A stretch of 64,000 bases of DNA, from positions 1,302,001 to 1,366,000 of the forward strand of contig OY764869.1 in the NCBI GenBank assembly GCA_963668585.1, written 5' to 3'. The DNA is from Bin87 sp963668585 (GTDB lineage Bacteria > Chloroflexota > Dehalococcoidia > Lucifugimonadales > UBA3495). Below the pieces are notes generated by a model, which was given only the letters and a program-made list of their open reading frames with translations, searched no databases and was not told the origin of the DNA. Made by a program: the position numbers and the translations under genes. Each line of letters opens with the position of its first letter. Position 1 is the stretch's first letter. Below are positions 25,368-33,872 of this stretch, in pieces.

Positions 25368-25500
25368 ACTGCCATTCTCAGCTCAGAATCAGGATGCGCA
25401 AGTTTTCAGAATTGCCAGGATGCAGCCGCGTGCAACACGGGGCGCCAATCCCCGCAGATCCCGATTCTGACGACCAAGCCAAGCGATGAGGTGAAAACAA

Positions 25501-26388
25501 ATGACGCTAAGATCCAATCTCAAATCCCGGCTGGTGGCCGGCGAGACCATCGTGGCTCCCGGCGCTTACGACCCGATGTCGGCGCGGTTGGTGCAATCCC
25601 TGGGGTTCGACACCGTGTACGTCGGCGGATACATGAGCGGCGCGCATCTGGCGGTTACCGAACCGCTCATGACGCTGACGGAGCAGGTGGAAGTGGCCGA
25701 ACGGGTCGCCAAATCGGTTCCGCTGCCCGTTCTCTGCGACGCCGGCGCCGGCTACGGCGACCCGGTGCATACCATGCACACCGTGCGGACGTTCGAGCGT
25801 TCGGGAATCTGCGGCATACACATCGAGGACCAGGTGTTTCCCAAGCGGGCGTCCTACCACGCCGGATTGGAACACGTCATACCGATCGACGAATTCCTTG
25901 AAAAGATGCGGTACGCGCTGGAAGCCCGCAGCGACCCCAATTTCCTCATCATCGGCCGCACGGACTCGTTCACCGCTGTTGAAGGGGACATGGACGACGC
26001 CATCGCCCGGGGGAACGCATTGCGGGATCTGGGGGTGGACGTGGTGATGCCACGCGGGGTGCGGCAGCGGGAAGATCTCGCGACCTTCCGCGCCGGCGTG
26101 CCCGATGTGCCGCTGCTCGTGATTGCCGGCACCGACGACATCACCGTGCAGGAATACGAGGAACTGGGCTACAGGGTGATCATCTACGCCACCACGCCGG
26201 CCATCGCCGCCGTGGAAGGGTTGCAGCGGGTGTACACCAGCCTGCGCGACACCGGGCACATCGGCATCGGAGCGGCCGACGTGGCGGCCCGGCGCGCCGA
26301 GGTGGAAGCGCTGATCAGCCTGCCGGAATACCAGGCCGTGGAAGCGGCCACCACGGAGCGGGAATTCCAGCACCGCGTGGGACACTGA
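25501..26388 (+). CDS. Isocitrate lyase/PEP mutase superfamily protein
   Basis: A 295-residue TIM-barrel enzyme. It has VAPGAYDPMSARLVQSLGFDTVYVGGYM (core APGAYDPMSARLV), the metal-binding VLCDAGAGYGDP (D-x-G-x-G-x), GIHIEDQVFPKR and IIGRTDS. The lyase motif KKCGH with the catalytic Cys is missing; the loop reads PKRASYHAG. This rules against a true isocitrate or 2-methylisocitrate lyase and favours an oxaloacetate decarboxylase/acetylhydrolase or mutase-like role. A near-perfect hairpin terminator follows. Confidence 0.87.
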   Translation: MTLRSNLKSRLVAGETIVAPGAYDPMSARLVQSLGFDTVYVGGYMSGAHLAVTEPLMTLTEQVEVAERVAKSVPLPVLCDAGAGYGDPVHTMHTVRTFERSGICGIHIEDQVFPKRASYHAGLEHVIPIDEFLEKMRYALEARSDPNFLIIGRTDSFTAVEGDMDDAIARGNALRDLGVDVVMPRGVRQREDLATFRAGVPDVPLLVIAGTDDITVQEYEELGYRVIIYATTPAIAAVEGLQRVYTSLRDTGHIGIGAADVAARRAEVEALISLPEYQAVEAATTEREFQHRVGH

Positions 26389-26400
26389 TGGCAGAAATGG

Positions 26401-26435
26401 CGCGAGGACTCCGGCGCCTTGCCGGAGTCCTCGCG
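26401..26435 (+). terminator. Hairpin terminator after the PEP mutase-family gene
   Basis: A perfect 15-bp stem (CGCGAGGACTCCGGC and its complement) with a 5-base loop. The tail CTGTCTGTT is only moderately T-rich. Confidence 0.7.
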
Positions 26436-26526
26436 CTGTCTGTTACGCAAAAATAGTATCTGCAATCCATATATTAAGCGAAACGGTTCATTCCGAATAA
26501 GTATATTGCAGAATCTTCAATTTTTC

Positions 26527-26555
26527 TTGACACTGAACGTCGTGTCCCATAGCAT
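26527..26555 (+). promoter_or_regulatory. Sigma70 promoter of ABC cassette 1
   Basis: TTGACA (26527-26532), a 17-base spacer and TAGCAT (26550-26555), about 85 bases upstream of the SBP start codon in an AT-rich stretch. The equivalent promoter precedes cassette 2. Confidence 0.65.
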
Positions 26556-26640
26556 AACGGCGTTCCCGAAGAGGGCGAATTTCGCCTTCCGAAGGACCTG
26601 AATCGCCATGAATACTTATCTGACGAGGAGGATCACACAG

Positions 26641-28548
26641 ATGTCGACAAGGCTGAAACCTGCGTTGATTGCCAGTCTCGCTATCGTTGCTTCGTTGCTC
26701 TTTGCAGTGGCTTGCGGTGGCGCCGAAACTCCGGATCCGGTAGCGCCCGCCAGCACCACCGGCGACAGTGGCAGCGCCGCCACGGAAGCGACCGCAGCGC
26801 CGGCGCAACCGGCGGCACAGGCCACAGAGGCCCCGCCGACTGCCACGCCTCCTCCGGACGCTACGATACGTCCCACCAACACCCCGGTGGTTCAAATCAA
26901 GTCCCGAACCGAACCGACCCCCCTGCCGAGCAGCGGGCCCAGGCCCGGCGGCCTCGTCCGGATGTCGGCCTACGCTGATACCAAAGACTGGGACCCGTTG
27001 GGTTCGTCTTCGCTCTCCAGCGTAATTTCCTATTCCCAGCTTTATAACCAGATACTGCAGTTCAACACGGTGGACACCACCCAGGTGGAAGGCGACCTGG
27101 CCGAAAGTTGGGAAGTCAACGAGGATGGCACCAGTTACACGTTCCATCTGCGGGACGGGGTGAAGTGGAATGACGGGGAAACGCTGGACGCCGACGACGT
27201 GGTGTACAGCATGCAGCGTTACGGCAATCCCTGTAACGGACGCGGCCGCTCCGGCCTTTGGCGCACATACACGATTCCGATCGAAGTGGTCAACATCGTT
27301 GACAAGACTGACTGTACGGCAACCAATGCCGACCAGGTGATCCGCAAGGTGGACGACCTGACCGTCGAGTTCAACCTGGCCTTCGCCTCCGGCGCGTTTA
27401 TCAACTTCCTGGCCATCGACTACGCGAAGGTGCTGCCCAAGCACATCCTTGAGCAGGGAGTTGACCTGAACCTGGCTGAGAGCATCCTTGAACACAACTC
27501 CGGATCCGGCCCCTTCATCCTCGAAGAGTACCAGTCCGGCAACCACTACAAGGTCAACAAGAACCCCAACTACTTCAAAGAAGGCATGCCCTACTTTGAC
27601 CGCATTGAGCATTTCATAATCACCGTGCCAGCCACCTTCATCGCGCAGGTGGAAGCGGGGCAGGTCGATGCGTCCAACGCGGCGGCCAACAACCTGACCG
27701 CCACGGAAAACTACGATCTGGAAACCACCACCAACAGCGAATACGTGGCCCATGACGTGTTCGGCGGCGCCACTCGCGGCCTGATGCTCAACATCAAGCG
27801 GGAACCGTTCAGCGACCACCGGGTGCGGCAGGCTATCAACCTGGCCGTGGACCGGCAGAAGCACAACGCACGTGCATTGCACGGCGCAGGTCGGGGACAT
27901 TGCCCACTGGTGGGCATGGCCAACGATCTGGAAGAATGCGCGAGCTGGCCCGGCATGCGCCCCAAGGACACGCCCGGCGGTCTGGAAGACATTGCCAAGG
28001 CGAAAGATCTGATGGCCGAGGCCGGTTTCCCCAACGGCTTTGAGGTTCAGTACACGGTGCGACAGGTTGGAACTTATGCCGCCGAGTGCTCCGTCATCAA
28101 ACAGGACCTTGAGGAATATCTTGGAATCACCGGGCCGATTGAAACCCTGCCCAGCGCGGCGGGTTACGCCAAATACGGCACGGCACGGCCCGCCGACGCC
28201 AGGGGCGATTGGGAAATTGCCTGCCAGGCCGACGGCATGACGGTGCTGGACCCTGACGCAATCTATGGTGGAATCTTCCTCAAGGGCGGCACACGCAACT
28301 ACACGGACTGGGAAGCCCCTGAGATCGCCGCCTGGTTCGAAGAGCAGAAGGTCGAACTGGACCCCGAAAAGCGACGGGAAATCAACAAGGTAGCCGAACG
28401 TTGGCTGCACGATTTCTCCGACAACCACTGGGTCAGCCTGACGCTGGGTCGCAACTTCTGGGTGATGCATCGCGACATCAAGGGATTCCACGCGCCCCAG
28501 ACCGTGCAATACGGCTTCAAGCAAGAGCACCTCTGGTGGGACCGCTAG
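26641..28548 (+). CDS. Family 5 (peptide-type) extracellular solute-binding lipoprotein, cassette 1
   Basis: A 635-residue protein from ATG 26641, with AGGAGG at 26626-26631; an ATG 11 codons earlier lacks a ribosome site. The signal MSTRLKPALIASLAIVASLL ends at FAVAC, so Cys25 is lipidated. A low-complexity Ala/Thr/Pro linker ending in PTNTPV follows. The SBP_bac_5 domain starts near residue 100 (YADTKDWDPLGSSSLSS) and includes LAESWEVNEDGTSYTFHLRDGVKW (core YTFHLRDGVKW), typical of Dpp/Opp binding proteins. It captures a peptide or other ligand outside the cell for the two permeases that follow. It is closely similar to the SBP at 30823. Confidence 0.93.
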   Translation: MSTRLKPALIASLAIVASLLFAVACGGAETPDPVAPASTTGDSGSAATEATAAPAQPAAQATEAPPTATPPPDATIRPTNTPVVQIKSRTEPTPLPSSGPRPGGLVRMSAYADTKDWDPLGSSSLSSVISYSQLYNQILQFNTVDTTQVEGDLAESWEVNEDGTSYTFHLRDGVKWNDGETLDADDVVYSMQRYGNPCNGRGRSGLWRTYTIPIEVVNIVDKTDCTATNADQVIRKVDDLTVEFNLAFASGAFINFLAIDYAKVLPKHILEQGVDLNLAESILEHNSGSGPFILEEYQSGNHYKVNKNPNYFKEGMPYFDRIEHFIITVPATFIAQVEAGQVDASNAAANNLTATENYDLETTTNSEYVAHDVFGGATRGLMLNIKREPFSDHRVRQAINLAVDRQKHNARALHGAGRGHCPLVGMANDLEECASWPGMRPKDTPGGLEDIAKAKDLMAEAGFPNGFEVQYTVRQVGTYAAECSVIKQDLEEYLGITGPIETLPSAAGYAKYGTARPADARGDWEIACQADGMTVLDPDAIYGGIFLKGGTRNYTDWEAPEIAAWFEEQKVELDPEKRREINKVAERWLHDFSDNHWVSLTLGRNFWVMHRDIKGFHAPQTVQYGFKQEHLWWDR

Positions 28549-28579
28549 GAAGAACTGACACCGAAACCGAACACACTCA

Positions 28580-28611
28580 GCCCCTGATCCGCTCCAGAGC
28601 GGGTCAGGGGC
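28580..28611 (+). terminator. Intercistronic stem-loop between SBP and permease genes, cassette 1
   Basis: A 14-bp stem (GCCCCTGATCCGCT with AGCGGGTCAGGGGC, one G-U pair) and a CCAG loop, without a T-run. Placed right after the SBP gene, it may stabilise the SBP message or partly stop transcription, giving more binding protein than permease. Cassette 2 has a hairpin in the same place. Confidence 0.6.
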
Positions 28612-28631
28612 GCCACGAAGCAGGCTAACCA

Positions 28632-29585
28632 ATGCGACAGTACGCTATCAAGCGCATCGGGCTTTTCATTCCCACCGTGTTGCTGGTGACGGTCATCGTG
28701 TTTGTGGTGATGCGTCTGATACCCGGGGATCCCGCGTTGGCGATCCTGAGCGCGGACGATGCCGCTTATACCGAGGACGAACTGCGCCTGCTGCGTATTG
28801 AATTGGGAACCGACCGGCCCCTGGTGATTCAATACGTTGAGTGGGTATCGGGGTTGGTGCGGGGTGATTTCGGCACTTCATTCTGGTGGGGCGGCCCGGT
28901 GATGGACCGGCTGGGTGAGCGCATCCCGGTCACAATTGAACTGGCATTTCTTGGGATTGGATTGGCGGTTGTCTGCGCCGTCCCATTGGGTGTCCTGTCG
29001 GCCATCAAACCCGATAGTCCCATCGATTACCTGTCCAGAGTGTTTACGCTGGTGGGCATATCTATCCCAACGTTTTTCAGCGGGATTCTGCTCACGCTGA
29101 TCTTAATACGTTCGGTTGGGTGGCTGCCCCCGCTCGGTTACGCGGACATCTGGGAGGATCCCTGGGCCAATGTCAAGCAGTTGATGCTGCCGGCGCTGGC
29201 GCTGGGCTTCTACGATATGGCGTTCATAGCCCGCGTGACCCGTTCATCAATGATGGAGATCCTGCGGGAAGACTATATGCGGACGGCTCGCGCCAAGGGA
29301 TTGGCAGAGCGGCTGGTGCTGTCCAGGCACGGGCTGAAAAACGCGGTGCTGCCCATCCTCACCATTTCCGGATGGCAGTTCGGCCGGTTGTTCGGCGGAA
29401 CGGTGATCATTGAAAAGATCTTCCTCATTCCAGGCGTCGGCCAGTTGCTTATTGACGCGGTGTACCAGCGCGACTTCCCAACCATCCAGGCAGTGATCGT
29501 GATCGTCGCATTGTCGATCGTTGTCATCAACCTCCTGGTTGACCTGCTGTACGGATGGCTCGACCCGCGCATCCGCTACGCCTGA
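28632..29585 (+). CDS. DppB/OppB-type ABC permease, cassette 1
   Basis: A 317-residue permease with about six membrane helices. It begins MRQYAIKRIGLFIPTVLLV, has TDRPLVIQYVEW and LGTSFWW-like DFGTSFWWGGPV, and carries the EAA loop EDYMRTARAKGLAERLVL that contacts the ATPase. This is the B-type permease of peptide/nickel importers. It pairs with the C-type permease 52 bases downstream. Very similar to the gene at 32873. Confidence 0.92.
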   Translation: MRQYAIKRIGLFIPTVLLVTVIVFVVMRLIPGDPALAILSADDAAYTEDELRLLRIELGTDRPLVIQYVEWVSGLVRGDFGTSFWWGGPVMDRLGERIPVTIELAFLGIGLAVVCAVPLGVLSAIKPDSPIDYLSRVFTLVGISIPTFFSGILLTLILIRSVGWLPPLGYADIWEDPWANVKQLMLPALALGFYDMAFIARVTRSSMMEILREDYMRTARAKGLAERLVLSRHGLKNAVLPILTISGWQFGRLFGGTVIIEKIFLIPGVGQLLIDAVYQRDFPTIQAVIVIVALSIVVINLLVDLLYGWLDPRIRYA

Positions 29586-29637
29586 AACAACCAGCGACGC
29601 AACAACGATTACCTGCGATTCACCGGGAGCGGCAGCA

Positions 29638-30552
29638 ATGACAACCACCAGCACAGGACAACCCTCGGCAGAACTGGCCGGGGTAGAGTTGCAGGATATC
29701 CGCCCCAAGCAAAGCATCCTCCAAAAGGTGCTGAGCTTTTGCCGCACCAAGCCACTGGGGGCCATCAGCGCGGGCATCATCATACTCACGATCTTCACTG
29801 CCGTGGCCGCGCCCCTCATCGCGCCACACGATCCCTTCGACCTGGTCCATGAACCATTCCTCCCGCTGTCCGGCGCCGCCTGGCTGGGGTCGGACGAACT
29901 GGGACGGGATGTTCTGAGCCGGGTTATCTACGGGTCCCGGGTGTCGATGTACGTGGGTCTGGCCAGCGTCCTGATCGGCATCACGATCGGAACCGTCATC
30001 GGGATCGTCAGCGCCTATGTGGGCGGGATAATCGACCTGACCATCCAGCGGGTTGTTGACGCCCTGATGGCGTTTCCCGCCATCATCATGGCGTTGGGCC
30101 TGACGGCGGCGCTGGGATCTTCGATCAACAACATAGTGGCGGCGTTGGTGGTGATCCTGCTGCCGGGCGCCATACGCGTAATCCGCGCGCAGGTGCTCAG
30201 CATCAAGGAACTGGACTACACCCTGGCGGCGCAGGCGATAGGCGCCCGGCCGTGGCGCATCATGTTGAGGCATATCCTGCCCAACGTCGTGGCGAGTTAC
30301 ATTGTACTCAGCACCATCACGTTGGGATTGGCGATCATCATCGAGGCGTCGTTGACGTTCCTGGGAGTCGGCGTGTCGGCGGACATACCGACGTGGGGCG
30401 GGATGCTGACCGAAGGGGCCCAAAAGTACATCCGGTCGGCGTGGTGGCTGGCAGTGTTCCCCGGGCTGGCGATTTCCATCGTGGTGTTCGCCATCAACTT
30501 CCTGGGCGACGCATTGCGGGACACGCTGGACCCACGGTTGCGGGGCAGGTAA
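29638..30552 (+). CDS. DppC/OppC-type ABC permease, cassette 1
   Basis: A 304-residue permease from ATG 29638 with GGGAGC upstream; earlier in-frame codons overlap the previous gene and look non-coding. After a short cytoplasmic tail it has SKPLGAISAGIIILTIF-type first helix (here CRTKPLGAISAGII), WLGSDELGRDVLSRVIYGSR, and the EAA motif LDYTLAAQAIGARPWRIM with HILPN. No ATPase gene follows; a terminator lies directly after. Confidence 0.92.
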   Translation: MTTTSTGQPSAELAGVELQDIRPKQSILQKVLSFCRTKPLGAISAGIIILTIFTAVAAPLIAPHDPFDLVHEPFLPLSGAAWLGSDELGRDVLSRVIYGSRVSMYVGLASVLIGITIGTVIGIVSAYVGGIIDLTIQRVVDALMAFPAIIMALGLTAALGSSINNIVAALVVILLPGAIRVIRAQVLSIKELDYTLAAQAIGARPWRIMLRHILPNVVASYIVLSTITLGLAIIIEASLTFLGVGVSADIPTWGGMLTEGAQKYIRSAWWLAVFPGLAISIVVFAINFLGDALRDTLDPRLRGR

Positions 30553-30571
30553 TTACGGATGACGTAGTCCG

Positions 30572-30605
30572 AAACGGCCCCTTCCATTGGGAGGGGCCGT
30601 TTTTT
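30572..30605 (+). terminator. Rho-independent terminator of cassette 1
   Basis: The stem AAACGGCCCCTTCC/GGAGGGGCCGTTT (one bulged T) with an ATTG loop runs into six Ts at 30600-30605. It closes the first ABC unit. Confidence 0.85.
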
Positions 30606-30648
30606 GGTGCGTATTTCGTAACGAAGAGTACTGATTACCGATTGACTA

Positions 30649-30677
30649 TTGACAGGCCGGCATTGCTGGTCTAACAT
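30649..30677 (+). promoter_or_regulatory. Sigma70 promoter of ABC cassette 2
   Basis: TTGACA (30649-30654), 17 bases, TAACAT (30672-30677). It lies between the terminator of cassette 1 and SBP 2, leaving a leader of about 140 bases, so the two cassettes are separate transcription units. Confidence 0.65.
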
Positions 30678-30822
30678 TCCCGTCCGTAACTCGCGGTTTG
30701 TGGCTATTTTCACAATGGGCCACGTCCGGGGGATTTATTTCACTGTCGCGGACACCCATATCAATCCCAGAGTCCGCATGCAACACACATCGTCATAACG
30801 ACGTCGGGAGGTTCACACCAAC

Positions 30823-32772
30823 ATGAAGCCATCTATATTTGGCCGCCTGTCAATGCGGACGCTGCTGGTTTTGACCGGCGTCATCGCGCTGACGGTCGGC
30901 CTTGCCTGCGGAGGCGCTGAAGACCCCGCGCCCGCCGCGCAACAGCAGCAGGAGCAGCAACAACAGCAGCAACAGGCTGCCCCCGAGGCGACCGACGCTC
31001 CGGAGGCAATGACTGCCACCAACACGCCAATTCCGGAAGCGATGTCCGCCACCGTCAGGCCGACCAACACGCCCGCCCCCACGGCGGCGCCCCGCGTCGT
31101 TGCCACCCCCACGCCCAGCGCCGGCCCCTCCTACGGTGGAACCCTCCTGATGTCTGCCTACGCGGACACCAAGGACTGGGACCCCCTCGGGTCGTCCTCG
31201 CTCTCCAGCGTGATCTCCTACTCGCAACTGTATAACCAGATTGTGCAGTATGACACTGATGACACCAACTCCATCACCGGCGACCTGGCCGAGGCTTGGG
31301 ACGTGAGCGCTGATGGCCTCACCTACACCTTCCACCTGCGCGACGATATGCAATGGACCGACGGCACGGAGATAACTTCCGCCGACATCCTCTCGACGCA
31401 TTCGCGCTACGCCAACCCGTGCAACGGCGCCGGTCGTTCCGGTCTGTGGCGCAACTACACCGTGAAGATGGAAGTGGTGGACAGGGCCGGCGGCGACTGC
31501 ACGCCGACCAACCAGGATGCCGTGCTGCGCGCCATTGATGACAAGACGGTTGAGTTCAACCTCCAGTTCGCGTCGGGCGCCTTCATCAAGTTCCTGGCCA
31601 TTGACTACGCCAAGGTTCTGCCCGGCCACCAACTGGACAGCGACCCGAACTGCGCGATACGCGACGCCGCGAATCCGTGCTTCCTGAACCTGGGCGAGAA
31701 CATCATCGACCGTGGCACCACCTCCGGGCCGTACATCCTTGAGGAGTACCAGGTTGGCGACTTCTACAAGGTCAACAAGAACGAAGACTACTTCAAGGAA
31801 GGCCGTCCCTACGTGGACCGCATCGAGCACTACATCTTCCCGGGAACGGCCAAGGACCGCCTGATCGCCCAGTTTGAGGCGGGTGGCTTGGACATGGCCA
31901 ACGGCGGGTTCACCAACCTGTCCCCGACCCAGTACTTCGACCTGGAAAAGAGCACCGACGGCGAGTACGTTGCGCACCCCATCGCGGCTGGCACCAACTG
32001 GGGCCTGATGCTGAACATCAAGAAGCCTCAGTTCCAGGACCACAAGGTGCGGCAGGCCATCAACCTGGCGGTTGACCGTCAGGAGATCGACGAGCGCGTA
32101 TTCGACAACTCCGGCGGAAGCTACTGCCCGCTGATGGGCCTGGCCCATCCCAACGAGGAATGTCTCTCCTGGCCCGGCATCCGGTCCAAGGATACCGCCG
32201 AAGGCATGCAGGACCTGGAAGATGCCAGGGCGCTGATGGCAGAGGCCGGCGTTGGCGACGGACTTGAGGTCAAGTACACCGTGCGCCAGGTCGGCAACTA
32301 CCCCGACCAGTGCCAGATTGTGAAGCAGCAGTTGCAGGATGCCCTGGGCATCACCGGCGACATTGAAACTCTGCCCAGCGCGGCCGGCTACGCCAAGTAC
32401 GGCACCTCCCGCGCCGAAGGTTCCTCCGGCGACTGGGAAATCAGCTGCCAGGGCGAGGGCATGGTGGTGTTTGACGCCGACGCCGTTTATGGCGGCGTGT
32501 ACCGCAAGGGCGGCACCCGCAACTACACCGACTGGTCGAGCCCGTTGGTCGATGAGTGGTTCGAGGCGCAGAAGGTCGAGCTTGACCCGGCCGCCCGCCG
32601 CGAGATCAACAAGGAAGCCGAGCTTTGGCTCCACACCTTCGAGGACAACCACTGGGTTACCATGCAGCTCGGTCAACTGTTCTGGCTGGTGCACCGGGAC
32701 GTGAAGGGCTTCAACGCGCCTTCCACCGTGCAGTACCAGTTCAAGCACGAAGACCTTTGGCTGGACCGCTAG
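30823..32772 (+). CDS. Family 5 extracellular solute-binding lipoprotein, cassette 2 (poly-Gln linker)
   Basis: A 649-residue paralogue of the SBP at 26641, with long identical stretches such as YADTKDWDPLGSSSLSSV. The start ATG has GGGAGG at 30806-30811. The lipoprotein signal ends at TVGLAC (Cys29). The linker holds a run of twelve residues, eleven Gln and one Glu, encoded by CAG/CAA repeats, then Thr/Pro repeats (PTNTPAPTAAP). The binding domain differs from SBP 1 mainly by an insertion near PGHQLDSDPNCAIRDAANP. The ligand is unknown but may differ from that of SBP 1. Confidence 0.93.
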   Translation: MKPSIFGRLSMRTLLVLTGVIALTVGLACGGAEDPAPAAQQQQEQQQQQQQAAPEATDAPEAMTATNTPIPEAMSATVRPTNTPAPTAAPRVVATPTPSAGPSYGGTLLMSAYADTKDWDPLGSSSLSSVISYSQLYNQIVQYDTDDTNSITGDLAEAWDVSADGLTYTFHLRDDMQWTDGTEITSADILSTHSRYANPCNGAGRSGLWRNYTVKMEVVDRAGGDCTPTNQDAVLRAIDDKTVEFNLQFASGAFIKFLAIDYAKVLPGHQLDSDPNCAIRDAANPCFLNLGENIIDRGTTSGPYILEEYQVGDFYKVNKNEDYFKEGRPYVDRIEHYIFPGTAKDRLIAQFEAGGLDMANGGFTNLSPTQYFDLEKSTDGEYVAHPIAAGTNWGLMLNIKKPQFQDHKVRQAINLAVDRQEIDERVFDNSGGSYCPLMGLAHPNEECLSWPGIRSKDTAEGMQDLEDARALMAEAGVGDGLEVKYTVRQVGNYPDQCQIVKQQLQDALGITGDIETLPSAAGYAKYGTSRAEGSSGDWEISCQGEGMVVFDADAVYGGVYRKGGTRNYTDWSSPLVDEWFEAQKVELDPAARREINKEAELWLHTFEDNHWVTMQLGQLFWLVHRDVKGFNAPSTVQYQFKHEDLWLDR

Positions 32773-32824
32773 TCGGTTATATCCGAACCTCGATTCGGTA
32801 TAATCGGAACGGCTGAGCAAATTG

Positions 32825-32850
32825 TAGGGGCGGCGTTTGCGTCGCCCCTA
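32825..32850 (+). terminator. Intercistronic stem-loop between SBP and permease genes, cassette 2
   Basis: TAGGGGCGGC pairs with GTCGCCCCTA (one G-U) around a 6-base loop, with no T-run. It is the positional counterpart of the hairpin at 28580 and belongs to the GGGGCG palindrome family. A TATAAT at 32799-32804 just before it could give extra permease transcription. Confidence 0.55.
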
Positions 32851-32872
32851 TTACCACAAAAAGGCTGATTCC

Positions 32873-33829
32873 ATGCGACAGTACGCATTGAAGCGCATTG
32901 CGCTAATTATTCCCACGGTATTGCTGGTGTCCATTATCGTGTTCACGGTGATGCGGCTGTTGCCCGGCGACCCGGCGCTGGTGATCCTGAGCGAAGGCGA
33001 CGCCTCTTTCACCCAGGAAGAACTGGAAGACCTGCGCCGTCAACTGGGAACCGACCGACCCATCTTCATCCAGTACGTGGATTGGATTGGCGGACTGGTC
33101 CAGGGAGACCTGGGCACGTCCATCTGGAGATCCGGGCAGCCCGTATCCAAACTGGTGGGCGACCGCATCTTCAGGACCCTTGAACTCGCGGTGCTTGCCA
33201 TCCTGATTGCCGTGGCTTTTGCGGTGCCCCTGGGGGTTATTTCCGCCATCAAGCCTGACAGCATGATCGATTACCTGTCGAGGGTTATCACCCTGGTGGG
33301 CATATCGATACCCACTTTCTTCGCCGGACTGCTGGTGGTGCTTGTATTATCGCGAGGCTTTAGCTGGCTGCCACCGCTGGGTTACGCGGACCTGTGGGAT
33401 GATCCCTGGAAGAATATCCAGCAGATGTTCCTGCCGGCGCTCGCCCTGGGCTTTTACGACATGGCCTTCATCGCCCGGGTCACCCGATCGTCGATGATGG
33501 AAATCATCCGTGAGGACTACATGCGGACGGCGCGGGCCAAGGGACTGGCGGAGCGGATTGTGCTGGTGCGGCACGGACTGAAGAACGCCGTGCTACCCAT
33601 CCTCACCATCTCCGGCTGGCAATTCGGACGCCTGTTTGGCGGCACAGTTATCATCGAGAGTATCTTCAAGGTGCCGGGCATCGGCACCCTGCTGATTGAA
33701 ACCGTTTTCCAGCGGGATTTCCCAACTATTCAGGCCATCATCATCGTCATCGCGGTGTCCATCGTGATCATCAACCTGCTGGTTGACCTGCTCTACGGAC
33801 TGCTGGACCCGCGCATCCGGTACGCCTAG
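32873..33829 (+). CDS. DppB/OppB-type ABC permease, cassette 2
   Basis: A 318-residue paralogue of the permease at 28632. It starts MRQYALKRIALIIPTVLLV; the 12 codons before this ATG in the open frame lie within the hairpin and are not used. It has TDRPIFIQYVDWIGG, DLGTSIW and the EAA loop EDYMRTARAKGLAERIVL, plus about six membrane helices. It forms the membrane channel with the next gene. Confidence 0.92.
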   Translation: MRQYALKRIALIIPTVLLVSIIVFTVMRLLPGDPALVILSEGDASFTQEELEDLRRQLGTDRPIFIQYVDWIGGLVQGDLGTSIWRSGQPVSKLVGDRIFRTLELAVLAILIAVAFAVPLGVISAIKPDSMIDYLSRVITLVGISIPTFFAGLLVVLVLSRGFSWLPPLGYADLWDDPWKNIQQMFLPALALGFYDMAFIARVTRSSMMEIIREDYMRTARAKGLAERIVLVRHGLKNAVLPILTISGWQFGRLFGGTVIIESIFKVPGIGTLLIETVFQRDFPTIQAIIIVIAVSIVIINLLVDLLYGLLDPRIRYA

Positions 33830-33872
33830 CCACGGCGGACGACGCCGGAAGCGACTACGGAGAATTATCCGA

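Noticed and set aside
26488..28632. A 714-codon open frame on the minus strand opposite SBP 1, and a 656-codon one at 30850-32820 opposite SBP 2
   Set aside because: Both are antisense shadows of the SBP genes, a result of high GC codon use. The plus-strand proteins have clear family motifs, signals and ribosome sites; the minus frames have none.
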